This document shows, piece after piece, positions 37,917-47,860 of a stretch of 64,000 nucleotides of DNA. Origin of the DNA: Cinnamomum chago. Taxonomy: Eukaryota > Streptophyta > Magnoliopsida > Laurales > Lauraceae. The DNA lies in the NCBI GenBank assembly GCA_038049695.1, contig CP142452.1:66345501-66409500 (forward strand), read 5' to 3'. Position 1 is the stretch's first letter; every line of letters starts with the position of its first letter. Under the pieces are notes generated by a model. The model did not search any database, was not told the DNA's origin, and worked only from the letters and a program-made list of their open reading frames with translations. The position numbers and the translations under genes were made by a program.

Positions 37917-39490
37917 TGTTAGAGTTTTTGTTTTGTTGCAATTTGATAGGATGCATTCATTTTCATAAGTTTGTCCTCTCATTCATTCATGTCCTTATTC
38001 TTAGGATCTTCATGCATATTTCTCTTTCTTAATCTTTGTTTTTATCATATGATATGCATGATTTTCTATTTAGGTTTGTCTCTTAAGATCTTGAAGTATT
38101 TGATTTCAAAAATCTTCCAAGCTTTCCAAAGTTTCTCTCTTTAAAATCATTATTTTGATTTAGAGTTTTCATGACTTTAGAAATTCAGTTTTCATCATTT
38201 TTCTGTCATGATTTCATGCTTGAGATATGTGCCTCAAAGTCCCCTGGAATGTTGTCCTAAATATTGCAAGTTTCCACAAAAAATCAGATTTCTGGGCATC
38301 ATCAGGTCGACAGGGTTTCTGAAGCACCAACGGTCACTTTTCTAGCCGTTGTGTGTACCCGGTCGACCCGGCCCTGTTCCAGGTCGACCGGGCACTAGCC
38401 GTTGGGAACTTTTTCTTTATAAAAAGTGGCTTTTTGTTTGGAAAAAGTTGCTGATCTTCAAGGGACTTTTGAGGCCAAGGACTTGCAACTTTTCTAGAGC
38501 ATCTTTGAAGGGATTATGAAGCCATTCCATTGATTCAACCTTTGATCTACTAATGGGTGTGCTTTCTTTAATCCTAAGTCCTTTAAAATCATGCATGTTT
38601 CTTTATCTTTGATTTTATTCAATGCATGATTAAATAGATGCCTTTCTATTGAAATGTTGTTCTTCATAACATGCTTAGAACTTTACAAATCTCATAAGCT
38701 TTATGAATACAACATATAGTTTATGTTTCACATGAATTTGTTTTCTTGTTTCAAAACCAACTTGTTAGGCTTTAGTTTATCTACTTTGAAATCAAGTTAG
38801 TTCACTTTGTTAAATTCATGTGTTAGGCAAACAACTCTTTCTCAAACATATAATTATCATCTTTGCATCATTCAAAGTTTCATCTTTTCAAAAAGGAGAA
38901 AGAGTAATTTCTAGAAAATGCATTATTCATAGACTTTGTCATTCATATGCATGTTGCTAGAAGTTGAGATTTCATTTTCTACTTAGCCTATTTAGAGGCA
39001 CTCTTTTGCATTTATATAGTTCTCTTAATCCATGCATACATAGGCATATTTCTTAAAAGAGAAAATTTTTAGTTGTCAAAGTTTATGCTTAGCCTTGAAA
39101 AGCATATGTTGTAAAGGTTATTGCTTAGCCTTAAAAAGCATAGTGATGAATTGTAAGGTTTGAGGTGATCCTAAACCTTAATTGAGTTAGTGAAATCCGG
39201 TAGGTGTACCGGGAGTGGATGTAGACAATTTGGCCGAACCACTATAAATGTGCTTGTCATGGTGATTGATCTTTTGTCTTCTTTTCATGAATGATTTACT
39301 TTTGGTTGATTGAAGATTGTAGTTGGTGATTCCTTGTGTATGTTTATCTTAGAGATTTCTATCTATCACAAGATCATTAATCTTCATCAAAACTTAATTG
39401 ACTTAGAAGTTAAAAGAATTCAAATTGGTCAAGCTTTTTAGAGCTCACCCTATTCACCCCCCCCCTCTAGGATTCGGTCTTAGTCTTTCA
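37917..39490 (+). repeat. 3' LTR of the Copia element (1,574 bp)
   Basis: It starts TGTTAGAG and ends GTCTTTCA, then GTTCG. Compared with the 5' LTR it has roughly 40 substitutions, one 43-bp deletion between direct AGGTCGAC words near 38305, and a shorter C-tract. Confidence 0.92.
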
Positions 39491-41760
39491 GTTCGTTGCA
39501 AGAAGGGAAGGAGACACATATGCTACCAAAGAAACCCCAGAAACCAGGTTCGTACGTAGTGAAATTTATTTTTAATCCATAATTGTGTTTATATAAATCC
39601 AAAGTTAATTGATCCATGCATTTTTTATGCAGAAACAATAAGAGGCAAACAAATAAACATCAACGAGAAGCCTTGATCAATGAAATTAGGTTAACCAAAG
39701 CAAAAGAGTTGGTGATCGAGCCACACACGAAAGAATTTCCCACCATCGACTTGAATGAGGATTGCGATTTCAATTTTCCATCAACGCCGAATAGTATGAT
39801 AGGAGAGGAGGAACCAATCATTCGTGTTTTGGACAATGATGCAAGTATGGATTGTTCAGAGGATGTTCATTACTCTACAAGTATACCCTCCATTTCAAGA
39901 CACACGAAAGAACATAGTTCAAACAAGGAGCAACAATTTCATGTTCCAGACGAGTGGATTACTAGAGGGTTGAACGATGCAACCACCAAGCAGAACTTCA
40001 CAATAGTGGACACGATGGTGCCCGAGGCAATCATATCTGAGGAGGGAGTTAATTCAGCAAGGGAGATGTGGTTGGGTCGTGAGTTTAACGATCGTGAAGC
40101 TTTCAGAAGATGCATTGCAAAGTTTGCAATTTACAGTTACTTCACGTTGGAGCATGTGCACACTAACATGAAGCAAGTAACTGCGCGCTGCAAAAATGCA
40201 AATTGTCCTTGGAGAATACATGCGTCCATGGTTGAATCGGGACCATATTTCAAGGTGTGGAAGTATATAACAATTCATTCTTGCTCGAACCCTATGATGG
40301 GGACAGCTCATCCACAGGCATCTGCGAGGCTTATAGCAGATTTCATTGAAGAGAGGGTACGATGCAATAATGATATAAGACCAAAAGAGATAATCAGTGA
40401 ATATCAAATGGAGTTTGGTACCCTAATCCGCTACAGGAAGGCACACATGGCTAAGGAAGTTGCTCTGCGCAAGGTTCGAGGGTCGTATGAAGAGTCGTTT
40501 CAGATTCTACCACTGTATTGTAATGAGCTTAAAAGGACAAATTCGGGCACAGTGACCAACATCGACATCACATCTAATAACCGTTTTAGACGTTTCTTTT
40601 GGGCCTTTGGCCCCTGCATTCGAGCTTTTCAAAAATCTTTACGACCATTGATAGCAGTAGATGGGTCGCATCTTTGTGGCAAATATCCCGGTGTTCTACT
40701 AGTAGCTGTGACACATAATGCAAATCATCAGCTATTTCCAATTGCATTTGCCTTCGCTGAATCAGAGCGTCGTGACAGCTGGGAGTGGTTCCTTGCAAAC
40801 TTATATATGTCATTGGGTGAACCGAATAACCTCACAATTATTTCAGATCGTCAGAAGGGCCTAATCCCTGCAGTTTAAGCCATAATTCCTAGTGCACACC
40901 ACTGTTTCTGTTGTCATCATATAGCGGAAAATATTAAGGCATCCTTTAATGATGTAGGTATTTTGAGGAAATTTTGGAAAGCTGCGCGGGCTTATAGACC
41001 TTTTGAGTACGATGTGTACATGAATGACATATTGTCGGTTGATCAGCGTGCTTATAATTACATCGACGCAATCGGGCATCAAAATTGAGCAACGACTTTT
41101 GCACATGGACACCGTTACAACATGCTAACTAGCAATGCCGCGGAGTGCACAAATAACATGCTTAAGGACACAAGGGTTCTACCAATTACAAAGCAGGTTG
41201 AAGAAATACGTTCAAAACTAATGGAATTTTTTGAAAGACGGCATGCACAAACGCTCAAGATTATGTCACGTCTGACTCCTTATGCAGAGAAGTACTTGAG
41301 CAATGAAATTGAAGAATCTTGCAGACCGCACGTTCGTGTCGCAGGTTTGGTAGAGTTCCAGGTGCAATCAAGTGAGTACGTCGATTTCGTCAATCTCGAG
41401 TGTAGATCATGCTCGTGCCGCAGATGGGAAGTAATGGGAATCCCATGCTCACATGCAATGGCTGCAATGAAAGTTCGGAATATTGATCCATATGATTACT
41501 GTGAGCACTGGTATCATACTCCCATGTATCAGATGACCTACATCGAGGTTTTACATGCAACCCGTGATAGAAAGCAGTGGGAGTCATGCTCTTGCGAACG
41601 TGTTCTTCCCCCATTAGCAAGTAAGCAGCCGGGTCGGCCAAAGAAGAATAGGGTCCGAGTGGAAGACTGCAACCACGTTAGAAGGGTTGTAACCTGCTCC
41701 AGCTGTAAAGAGAGGGGACACAATCGGGGGACCTGCCGTAATCCTCCAACTGTTCAGTAA

Positions 41761-42156
41761 AGGAACCAGTTTTTGGTTTTTTGATGTCTAATATCACATA
41801 TAATTTTTTGGGTTTTCTTAATGCATATTAACAATAAATTTCAACCGATTTAATGATATTTTGTTTCAAATGGTTATTTATGGCTCCTTCTTTATGCATA
41901 CGAACAACAATGTAATAAGAAGAAATTTAATGACATGTCAATGACATTTTGTGTTTTTCTAGATGTAATATTCCATCTGGCTTCCTCTTGGTTGTTAATG
42001 TATAATTTACCTTATTTCGTTTTATTTTTATCCTTTGAATAATTCCAAATTCAAGTTGGATTTCCCTCTGCAGTTATGTTGGAATGGACCTTATAAAGAC
42101 TACTTCTGCTATGTACTTTGTCTTAATATGTATAAGAAAACATTTGTTGATGCATG
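41761..42156. other. MULE-2 interior, 3' of the transposase, no gene
   Basis: AT-rich sequence that probably includes the transposase 3'-UTR. AATAAA appears at about 41832. Nothing else is recognisable. Confidence 0.5.
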
Positions 42157-42681
42157 GGTCCCTACCGACCCTTATCTATAACTAATATCGGTCGTAAGGG
42201 ATGCAGGGAAGGAAACAGATACTGTTCAATTGGTCCCTAGAGACCCTTATTTATAACTAATATCGGTCGCTAGGGACGCTGGGAAGGAAACAAATGTTGT
42301 TCAATTGGTCTCTAGGGACCCTTATCTGTATCTAATATCGGTCGGAAGGGATGCAGGGAAGGAAACAGATGTTATTCAATTGGTCCCTTGGGACCCTTAT
42401 CTATAACTAATATCGGTCTTAAGGGATGCAGGGAACCAAATAGACGCTGTTCATTTATTCCTTAGGGACCCTTATCTATAATTAATATCGACCGTAAGGG
42501 ATGCAGGGAACCAAATAGATGCTGTTCGTTTGGTCCCTAGGGACCCTTATGTTTAACTAATATTGGTCGTAAGGGATGCAGGAAAGGAAACAGATGCTGT
42601 TCAATTGGTCCCTAGGGACCTTTATCTATAACTAATAAAGGTCGCTAGGGACACCGGGAAGGAAATTTGGGCTGCTTTATG
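42157..42681 (+). repeat. Tandem array, 75-bp unit x 7, with GGTCCCTAGGGACC palindrome
   Basis: Units start at 42157, 42232, 42307, 42382, 42457, 42532 and 42607, an exact 75-base step. Each reads GGTCCCTAGxGACCCTTATxT, AACTAATATCGGTCG, TAAGGGATGCAGGGAA and then a variable CAGATGCTGTTCAATT. Some units carry GGTCCCTAGGGACC in full. The same palindrome occurs in the MULE-2 terminal repeats. No spacers and no coding frame. Confidence 0.93.
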
Positions 42682-43036
42682 AGTTGTTAGGGACGTTGGG
42701 AAGCTTGTGTGTTTAAATCACGGTGGATTAACAACAACTTTACAATTGTTGCCTCATTACATCAAAAATAAACTTCAACTTCAACAAATAAATCTCAACC
42801 CAAACAACAATTTCATTACATCATTTTTCACAGAAAATAACTTCATTACACATCATACATCAACTTTAAATACAACAAAAAAAATTGCATCCAAGTAAAT
42901 TCCATCCAAACTACGCGTTCTTTACATCATTTTCATCCAAAAGAATACCAGTTCATTACATCAATTGATCAAAAGAATTTCATACGTCCTTGGCATATAA
43001 TAAAACAGAAATCTATAAAGCTGGGAAGTTCGGGAG

Positions 43037-45451
43037 TTAAAGCCTGTCAGCATTCATAAGCCAGCTTCTCTTGAATATCTCAACCAAAATCTTCCGACGA
43101 TAGTAAGGAATGTCAGCCTGGGTGAACCTTATCGGGCGACGATGTATGCAGTGCTCTGCGTATCCAATAGCAAAAAAACCACAATCCGTCCCATTCTGCT
43201 GATAAGGGATATCAGTCTTTGTGATGTTCGTCCACACCCATGGCTCACCCCATCCGTAATCTCCAAATCGCTGAGTTAATCACATTCTCTGTTTACAATT
43301 TAAGTATGAAAAAAAGTAAATAAATAATAGCATGCGAAAGGGCAATCCATGAATAATAAGAAACTGATGGGTTTTATACTCACGAAACCATCACAAATAT
43401 TCTAATGATAATGGTCACTTTTCGAGCTATTGTAGAATTCCCAGCGATTTTCGTCCGTGTAACCGACGAGAAGAGTGAAATGATTGTGCGTGTGTAGGAT
43501 GTAAACGAGGGTCCTACACTCTTTTGCATCCCAAACTCTGGATCCATCTGAGCCAAACGCTGCATCATCTCTGATTTTTTGCTTTCTTTGTCACCAACTC
43601 TGTAAAGGAAAATGATAGATGTATTATACACTATAACAGTTAATGAGAAAATTTCAAAATAAACAAGCCACCCAAATATCACAGTCCACACTCCACAGTC
43701 CACAATCCAAATTTCAAAATAAACACCATCTGCTACAAAGGAACCCGCCAATAAGTAGTCTGCATAAGCCATCCAGCCCCCTGAAAGACTTCTATATTTC
43801 AACATGTAATGATGTCACTTACACATATGCTTGGGCCAGCCAAATATGTATCTTTGCAGCTGCTCCTAATACAATCGAAGTAATAATAAATGATGTTCGT
43901 GTCCAGCAAAGTACACAGTTCATAGAAGTGCTTTCAAAATACTGTAGGCAGAATACACAGTTCATAGAAGTGCACTAGATTCTGGACACTTGCCCAATGA
44001 TACAAAGACTTTCTTTCAGATTGATGCTTAAACGAACATGCACTTGACCCATAGAGCAACTCAAACCTTTTATACTCTTTCAAAGAACTGTCTGAAGCAG
44101 TGTGATATGAAACCAAGTGGAAAAGGTGAAGGAGGTAGAGGAATAGTTATCGTCCCTAGTACTGTTCCGCAACCACTAAAAGAGATCAAACAAACCTCAA
44201 ATTGGATCTGATTCTGTAACTGAACCTGGATCTGAGAACCATTTTGAATTTTGAATGTTGAAGAGTACTCAGAACCAAGAATGTATTCTGATTTGAATAC
44301 TGAACATTGAAGAGTCATCAGAACCAATAATGTATTCTGATCTGAATACTAGACAGTATTTGGAGCCGAACGTTGCAAGATCCACACACCAGTTCAGCAA
44401 CAACTCTCCTCGTTTCACAATGACTTCCCACATTCCATAATGCGAGGAAGAAATGGCCAAAGCAATAACTATACATTTAAATAAAAAAAATAAAAAAAAT
44501 CATAAATAAAAAAATCATTTAAGGTTGAGCCTACTAAAGATGAGCGCATGCCGCAGCCTCACAAGAACAACACGACAGAACAAGGCACACACGTAGGCAC
44601 GCTCGCTTGTGTTCACAACAACCATTTAAACCTCTTAGCCAAACACCATAGTGAAAGACGAGAATACTAAAAAGAGGTCCTAAATAAGTCATTCACAGAT
44701 GTAGGACTCTAGTATTTCTTCCTCAACTAAGAAGAATCAGTTGTATAAGCACATGAGATTCAAAAAATTTCAAACAAGATAATTCAAACAAGATAGGAAT
44801 AGGAAGACTTGAGTTTCAAAAAGATATAAATGGCAGGAAAAAAAGTTTTTGGATCCGTTCAAACAATGATAATTCTAGGCTTGACCAGACCAGATCTAGA
44901 TAAAAGCAATCTGGATGACACAAACTTGATCAAATCAAGGATTTCTCTTTGTTTAGTGTGCGTACCAACTGTTTTTCCTCATTCGATTGGGAACTGCTGC
45001 AGGTCTCCGTGTATTGATCGAACGTAGCCTCAACAACGGATTTGAATTTCCTTATCTTGCCACGCAATGAAGTGATAAATCTATCCATGGACGATGCCGG
45101 GTTCTTATCCATTGCTCGACCGCACGACCGCTCAATATGATCAAATAATTCAAACACCTAATACACACACGTAACACTTGTTATTTAAAAAATAGGTCTC
45201 AATATTAAACTTTGAAAGTCAAAATAAATATCCTACTCACTCTTTTTTGACTGACAATGGGCTCATGTTTCCCAATTTGTTCTGGTACTGCTGCCTTGGA
45301 TGCATAATCGCATTATAGTATTTAAAGAATACCATGCCATATATTCCCCGGTGTGCTCCACTTTAGATGACTTCTTCCCATGCAATACATTGTTATACCT
45401 CTTCTCCCATAGCTCTATCTCTGCTGAGTGTACAATGGTGGAGTTGTACAT
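43037..45451 (-). pseudogene. ULP1-like (C48) cysteine protease gene carried by MULE-2, broken
   Basis: The last two exons are clear. Exon 43599-43384 holds the His motif in NHFTLLVGYT and the acid-position motif WEFYNSS. After a GT-AG intron, exon 43270-43037 holds WTNITKTDIPYQQNGTDCGF with the catalytic Cys in DCG and ends at a stop. An in-frame TAG interrupts the first of these (43404-43402), and its 5' edge needs a frame change. Further upstream, 45157-44930 is an open frame with a charged RFITSLRGKIRKF region, and 45451-45241 holds ELWEKRYNNVLHG and EYMAWY motifs with one frame slip; both look like exons of the same gene. ULP proteases remove SUMO; the MULE-borne relatives have no proven role. 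Asn stands where Ulp1 has Asp, so activity is doubtful even before the stop. Confidence 0.75.
44249..44352. repeat. Tandem duplication, about 55-60 bp x 2
   Basis: TTGAAGAGTxxTCAGAACCAA then AATGTATTCTGATxTGAATACT occurs twice in a row inside the MULE-2 right half. Function unknown. Confidence 0.6.
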
Positions 45452-45469
45452 GCTGACAAATTACATGCT

Positions 45470-45890
45470 GAGTGTACAATAGATCTAAATGGTGTATCTT
45501 TTTTGGATATAGTCTCAACCATAAAGGGATTACTGGTGGAGTTTATTTGTCTCGCCAAGTTGTTTTCAATGAGGATTTTTTCCCCTTTCAACAGGCCTCT
45601 CAATCTTCTTCTTCCTCTATTTCACCCACTTCAACCCACAGTTCTTTTTTAGCTTCTCATTGGTTCTCTTTTGTTTGCCCACTTTCCTCTGTTCTTAGAC
45701 CTGTTTCCACTTCACATTGAAATTCCACACCCACCTCTATTTTAGGCCCTGTTCCTTCAACACTACCTGCCACTGCTACTACTATACCTCCCTTTTCACA
45801 TTGCCCTTTCCTTGACCTCTCCCAACCACAAAGCAGTACTCCCAAATCTACTTCATGTCCTATCACATCCACTAAGGAATGTCTTATAAG
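45470..45890 (+). mobile_element. Copia integrase-end fragment inside MULE-2
   Basis: One frame reads FFGYSLNHKG, then VYLSRQVVFNEDFFPFQ, then a Ser/Thr/Pro-rich stretch. This is typical of the C-terminal end of Copia integrase and the linker before reverse transcriptase. No LTRs or other pol domains are nearby, so it is a truncated fragment. It lies next to the first recognisable exon of the ULP-like gene and may explain the loss of its start. Confidence 0.7.
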
Positions 45891-46147
45891 TGTGTGTTTG
45901 ATTGGAAGAGTTTGTAAAATTCTATTTCAGAGATTTTTCAAATTGGCAAATGTTGATAGCTTAATCAATTTCTCATGAGTATTTGGAACTGTATGGTTCA
46001 AGAATTTCAAAGGTGAAAAAAACAAAATCCAACTCAGTACACCCATGACACACTCTTCTTTTAATCATGCCCATCAAACACCTTTTAGTCCAACAATTTC
46101 TACACATGTGGTCCCTAATTTACATGAGCATTTGTCTTTGACAACCA

Positions 46148-46320
46148 GATCATGCATTTGTATTTAGCAAGTGATTCAGAACCAGAAACAATATAAACAA
46201 GATCATGCATTTGTATTTAGCAAGTGATTTAGAACCGGTAACAATATAAACCAGATCATGCATTTGCCTTTGGCAAGCGATTAAGAACCTAAAACAATAG
46301 AAAGTATATCATGCATTTGT
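46148..46320 (+). repeat. Tandem repeat, about 53-bp unit x 3.3
   Basis: GATCATGCATTTG starts units near 46148, 46201, 46254 and 46306, followed by TATTTAGCAAGTGATT and AGAACCxGxAACAATA. Inside MULE-2; no coding frame. Confidence 0.85.
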
Positions 46321-46494
46321 CTCTGCCCATTGTCTTTCAAAAAAAGGCAAATGCCATTTTTAGGGAATTTTTCAAGCTATGAAGAGTATTGTTATACAAG
46401 GACGACGAAAACCCTTTTAGAAAGTGATTTTAGAGTGGAGAGTACATGTCTGCCACAATGAAACAATAACCAAACGAAAAGCCATGGAGACGCA

Positions 46495-47851
46495 ATTTGG
46501 GTTTGTCCTAGATGACAATCCAGTCAAAAAAGGCCAAAGGGGAGCATCATACCTTCGACAAACCGTCGACAAAGACGTGTGGGAGGGGACCACAGTTGGT
46601 AGGAGGGCAATGAGCAGGAGCAGCAGCCGGAACAGATGTTGGAGGGCACCACAGTTTTTTCGAGCAAGAAATGGGCGCAGAGGAACCTGTATGTGAAGCC
46701 TTGACAGCGAAATACAAGCAAAACACCTCTTTTATTCTAATTTGTGTCCGTCGTTAATAAAAATAAGGTCCCTAGGGACGCTAGTTGAAACTCCTAAAAA
46801 AAAACACCGTTTTAGGCAAACTGATTGCTCTGGTGCACGGTTGGTTAAAGTGTTTGTTTTGGCCCACTAGTTATCTAAAGTATTTTTTTTTTGTAAATTC
46901 CTCTATTTATTAATTAATTTACTTATTTATCACAGTAGATTATGTGATATTGCAATTACATATTGCGATATCGGGAACAAAGAGTTGCGATATTACAGTT
47001 TAAGTATTGTGATATTGTAACTTGAAAAAGCCCTTTTCATTCTTTTATTCCCTCCATGCTTCGATTTTTCTTCATTTTCACCTAGTGTAACTCTCTCCCC
47101 CAGCTGGTTTCACTTTTCTCCTCCCTCGCTAACCTATTTGTAAATATGCTAGGCTTTCTGCATCCGTTCGACATGAACGAAGTAGCGTGGTCTCCATTGC
47201 ATCCATCAACAAAGGATTCTGGCATCCATTATTGCACAATTTGGGTGGATGCAGTTTGATGTTGTTACAGTCGCCCCTGGTAAAACCTGGTAGTTCTTCT
47301 TCCTTCCCTTTTATAGAGGGATTCTGGTCTTCTCTTCCATTTACCTCTTTCTCTCTCTCTATTTATCTCTCTTTGTGAGTTTAAAAAACCCCAAATGCTC
47401 TTGAGCTCTCTCTGACAAAAATCAAGAAAGAAGAAGAACTTTAGAACATTAGAGAGTTGTATCTCTACTTTCAGTAAATAAGAGATGAAACCATGTGAAT
47501 ATTGAATGAGGTTTGTTGTTCGCATAATTAGTAGAATTTATTTGGTTCTAATACATTAAATAGAAATACTCGTTTGCTATTACAGAACGAAATGGAATTC
47601 TAAATAGAAAGTGCATTTGTTGACTTTTAATGTAACGCTTTATGCGATATCACAATATTTAACTTGCGATATTGCAACTCCTTATTTGCGATATCGCATA
47701 ATGTGTTGTGATATCGCAAAAAAAAGTGACCTTTTGCCTCTGTGAATGTACAAACAGTACGGAGAACGTGCAGGTAAAATTGTATAGTTTGGTAACGAGA
47801 AAGGGAGGGGGGGTTTATCGATGACTTTTAGTGACCGTATGGAAAAATCCC
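46495..47851 (-). repeat. MULE-2 right terminal inverted repeat, interrupted
   Basis: 46495 to about 46930 and about 47725 to 47851 together form the inverse of 29151-29690. The middle, about 46935-47722, has no counterpart on the left. The end TCCC at 47848-47851 abuts the target duplication. Confidence 0.88.
46935..47722. mobile_element. Inserted inverted-repeat element with GCGATATCGC words
   Basis: The left edge (TGTGATATTGCAATTACATATTGC...) and the inverse of the right edge share about 85 bp at roughly 75% by eye. Both carry several GCGATATCGC-like palindromes. The core is CT-rich and non-coding. No clear target duplication. Superfamily unknown. Confidence 0.55.
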
Positions 47852-47860
47852 ATAAATAAA
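47852..47860 (+). repeat. MULE-2 target site duplication, right copy
   Basis: ATAAATAAA, identical to 29142-29150. Confidence 0.9.

Larger units (their letters stand above)
30977..39490 (+). mobile_element. Sirevirus-like Copia LTR retrotransposon, 8.5 kb, inserted in the MULE-2 transposase exon
   Basis: Two LTRs of about 1.6 kb (about 97-98% alike by eye) enclose a primer-binding site, gag and pol in the order protease, integrase, reverse transcriptase, RNase H. Integrase before reverse transcriptase defines Copia. Sirevirus affinity is suggested by the long LTRs, a gag with a long coiled-coil tail, and several purine tracts of the GAGGGGGAG type between 37610 and 37915, a feature described for that lineage. 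The coding part has at least six nonsense codons and three frameshifts, so it is non-autonomous although the LTRs are still similar. Confidence 0.93.
30665..41760 (+). pseudogene. mudrA-like MULE transposase, split by a Copia insertion and two stops
   Basis: Exon pieces: 30665-30976, then after the Copia 39496-39547, an intron 39548-39632 (GT...AG), and a long last exon 39633-41760. The N-terminal part has a MuDR-type region (HYDGNF, YIGG, LPKTITY) with a one-base slip in the T-tract near 30885. The last exon holds a MuDR zinc-binding region (about 40050-40290), the MULE DDE core with AVDGSHL (about 40648) and IISDRQKGL (about 40840), and an NAAEC-type Glu region (about 41135). A SWIM finger (about 41400-41460, CSC...CSH) and a C-terminal CCHC knuckle (about 41694) follow. 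Only two in-frame stops break this exon, at 40876 and 41086; frame is otherwise kept to 41760. The first exon upstream of 30665 is not recognised. The gene is inactive as it stands. Confidence 0.88.
29151..47851. mobile_element. MULE-2: 18.7-kb Mutator-like element with transposase, ULP1-like gene and nested Copia
   Basis: The left end is GGGAATTTTTCTGTACGG and the right end, read inward, is GGGATTTTTCCATACGG. Both are flanked by perfect 9-bp copies of ATAAATAAA. Inverted repeats of about 540 bp are seen at both ends; the right one is interrupted by a roughly 790-bp insertion. The interior carries a mudrA-like transposase on the plus strand (30665-41760), a 75-bp tandem array, and a ULP1-like protease relic on the minus strand (43037-45451). 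That gene pair matches what is known of Kaonashi-type (KI) MULEs, which carry captured ULP-like genes. Without the nested Copia the element would be about 10.2 kb. Confidence 0.9.

Noticed and set aside
42157..42681. CRISPR-like array
   Set aside because: Direct 75-bp units with no unique spacers, in plant DNA inside a transposon.
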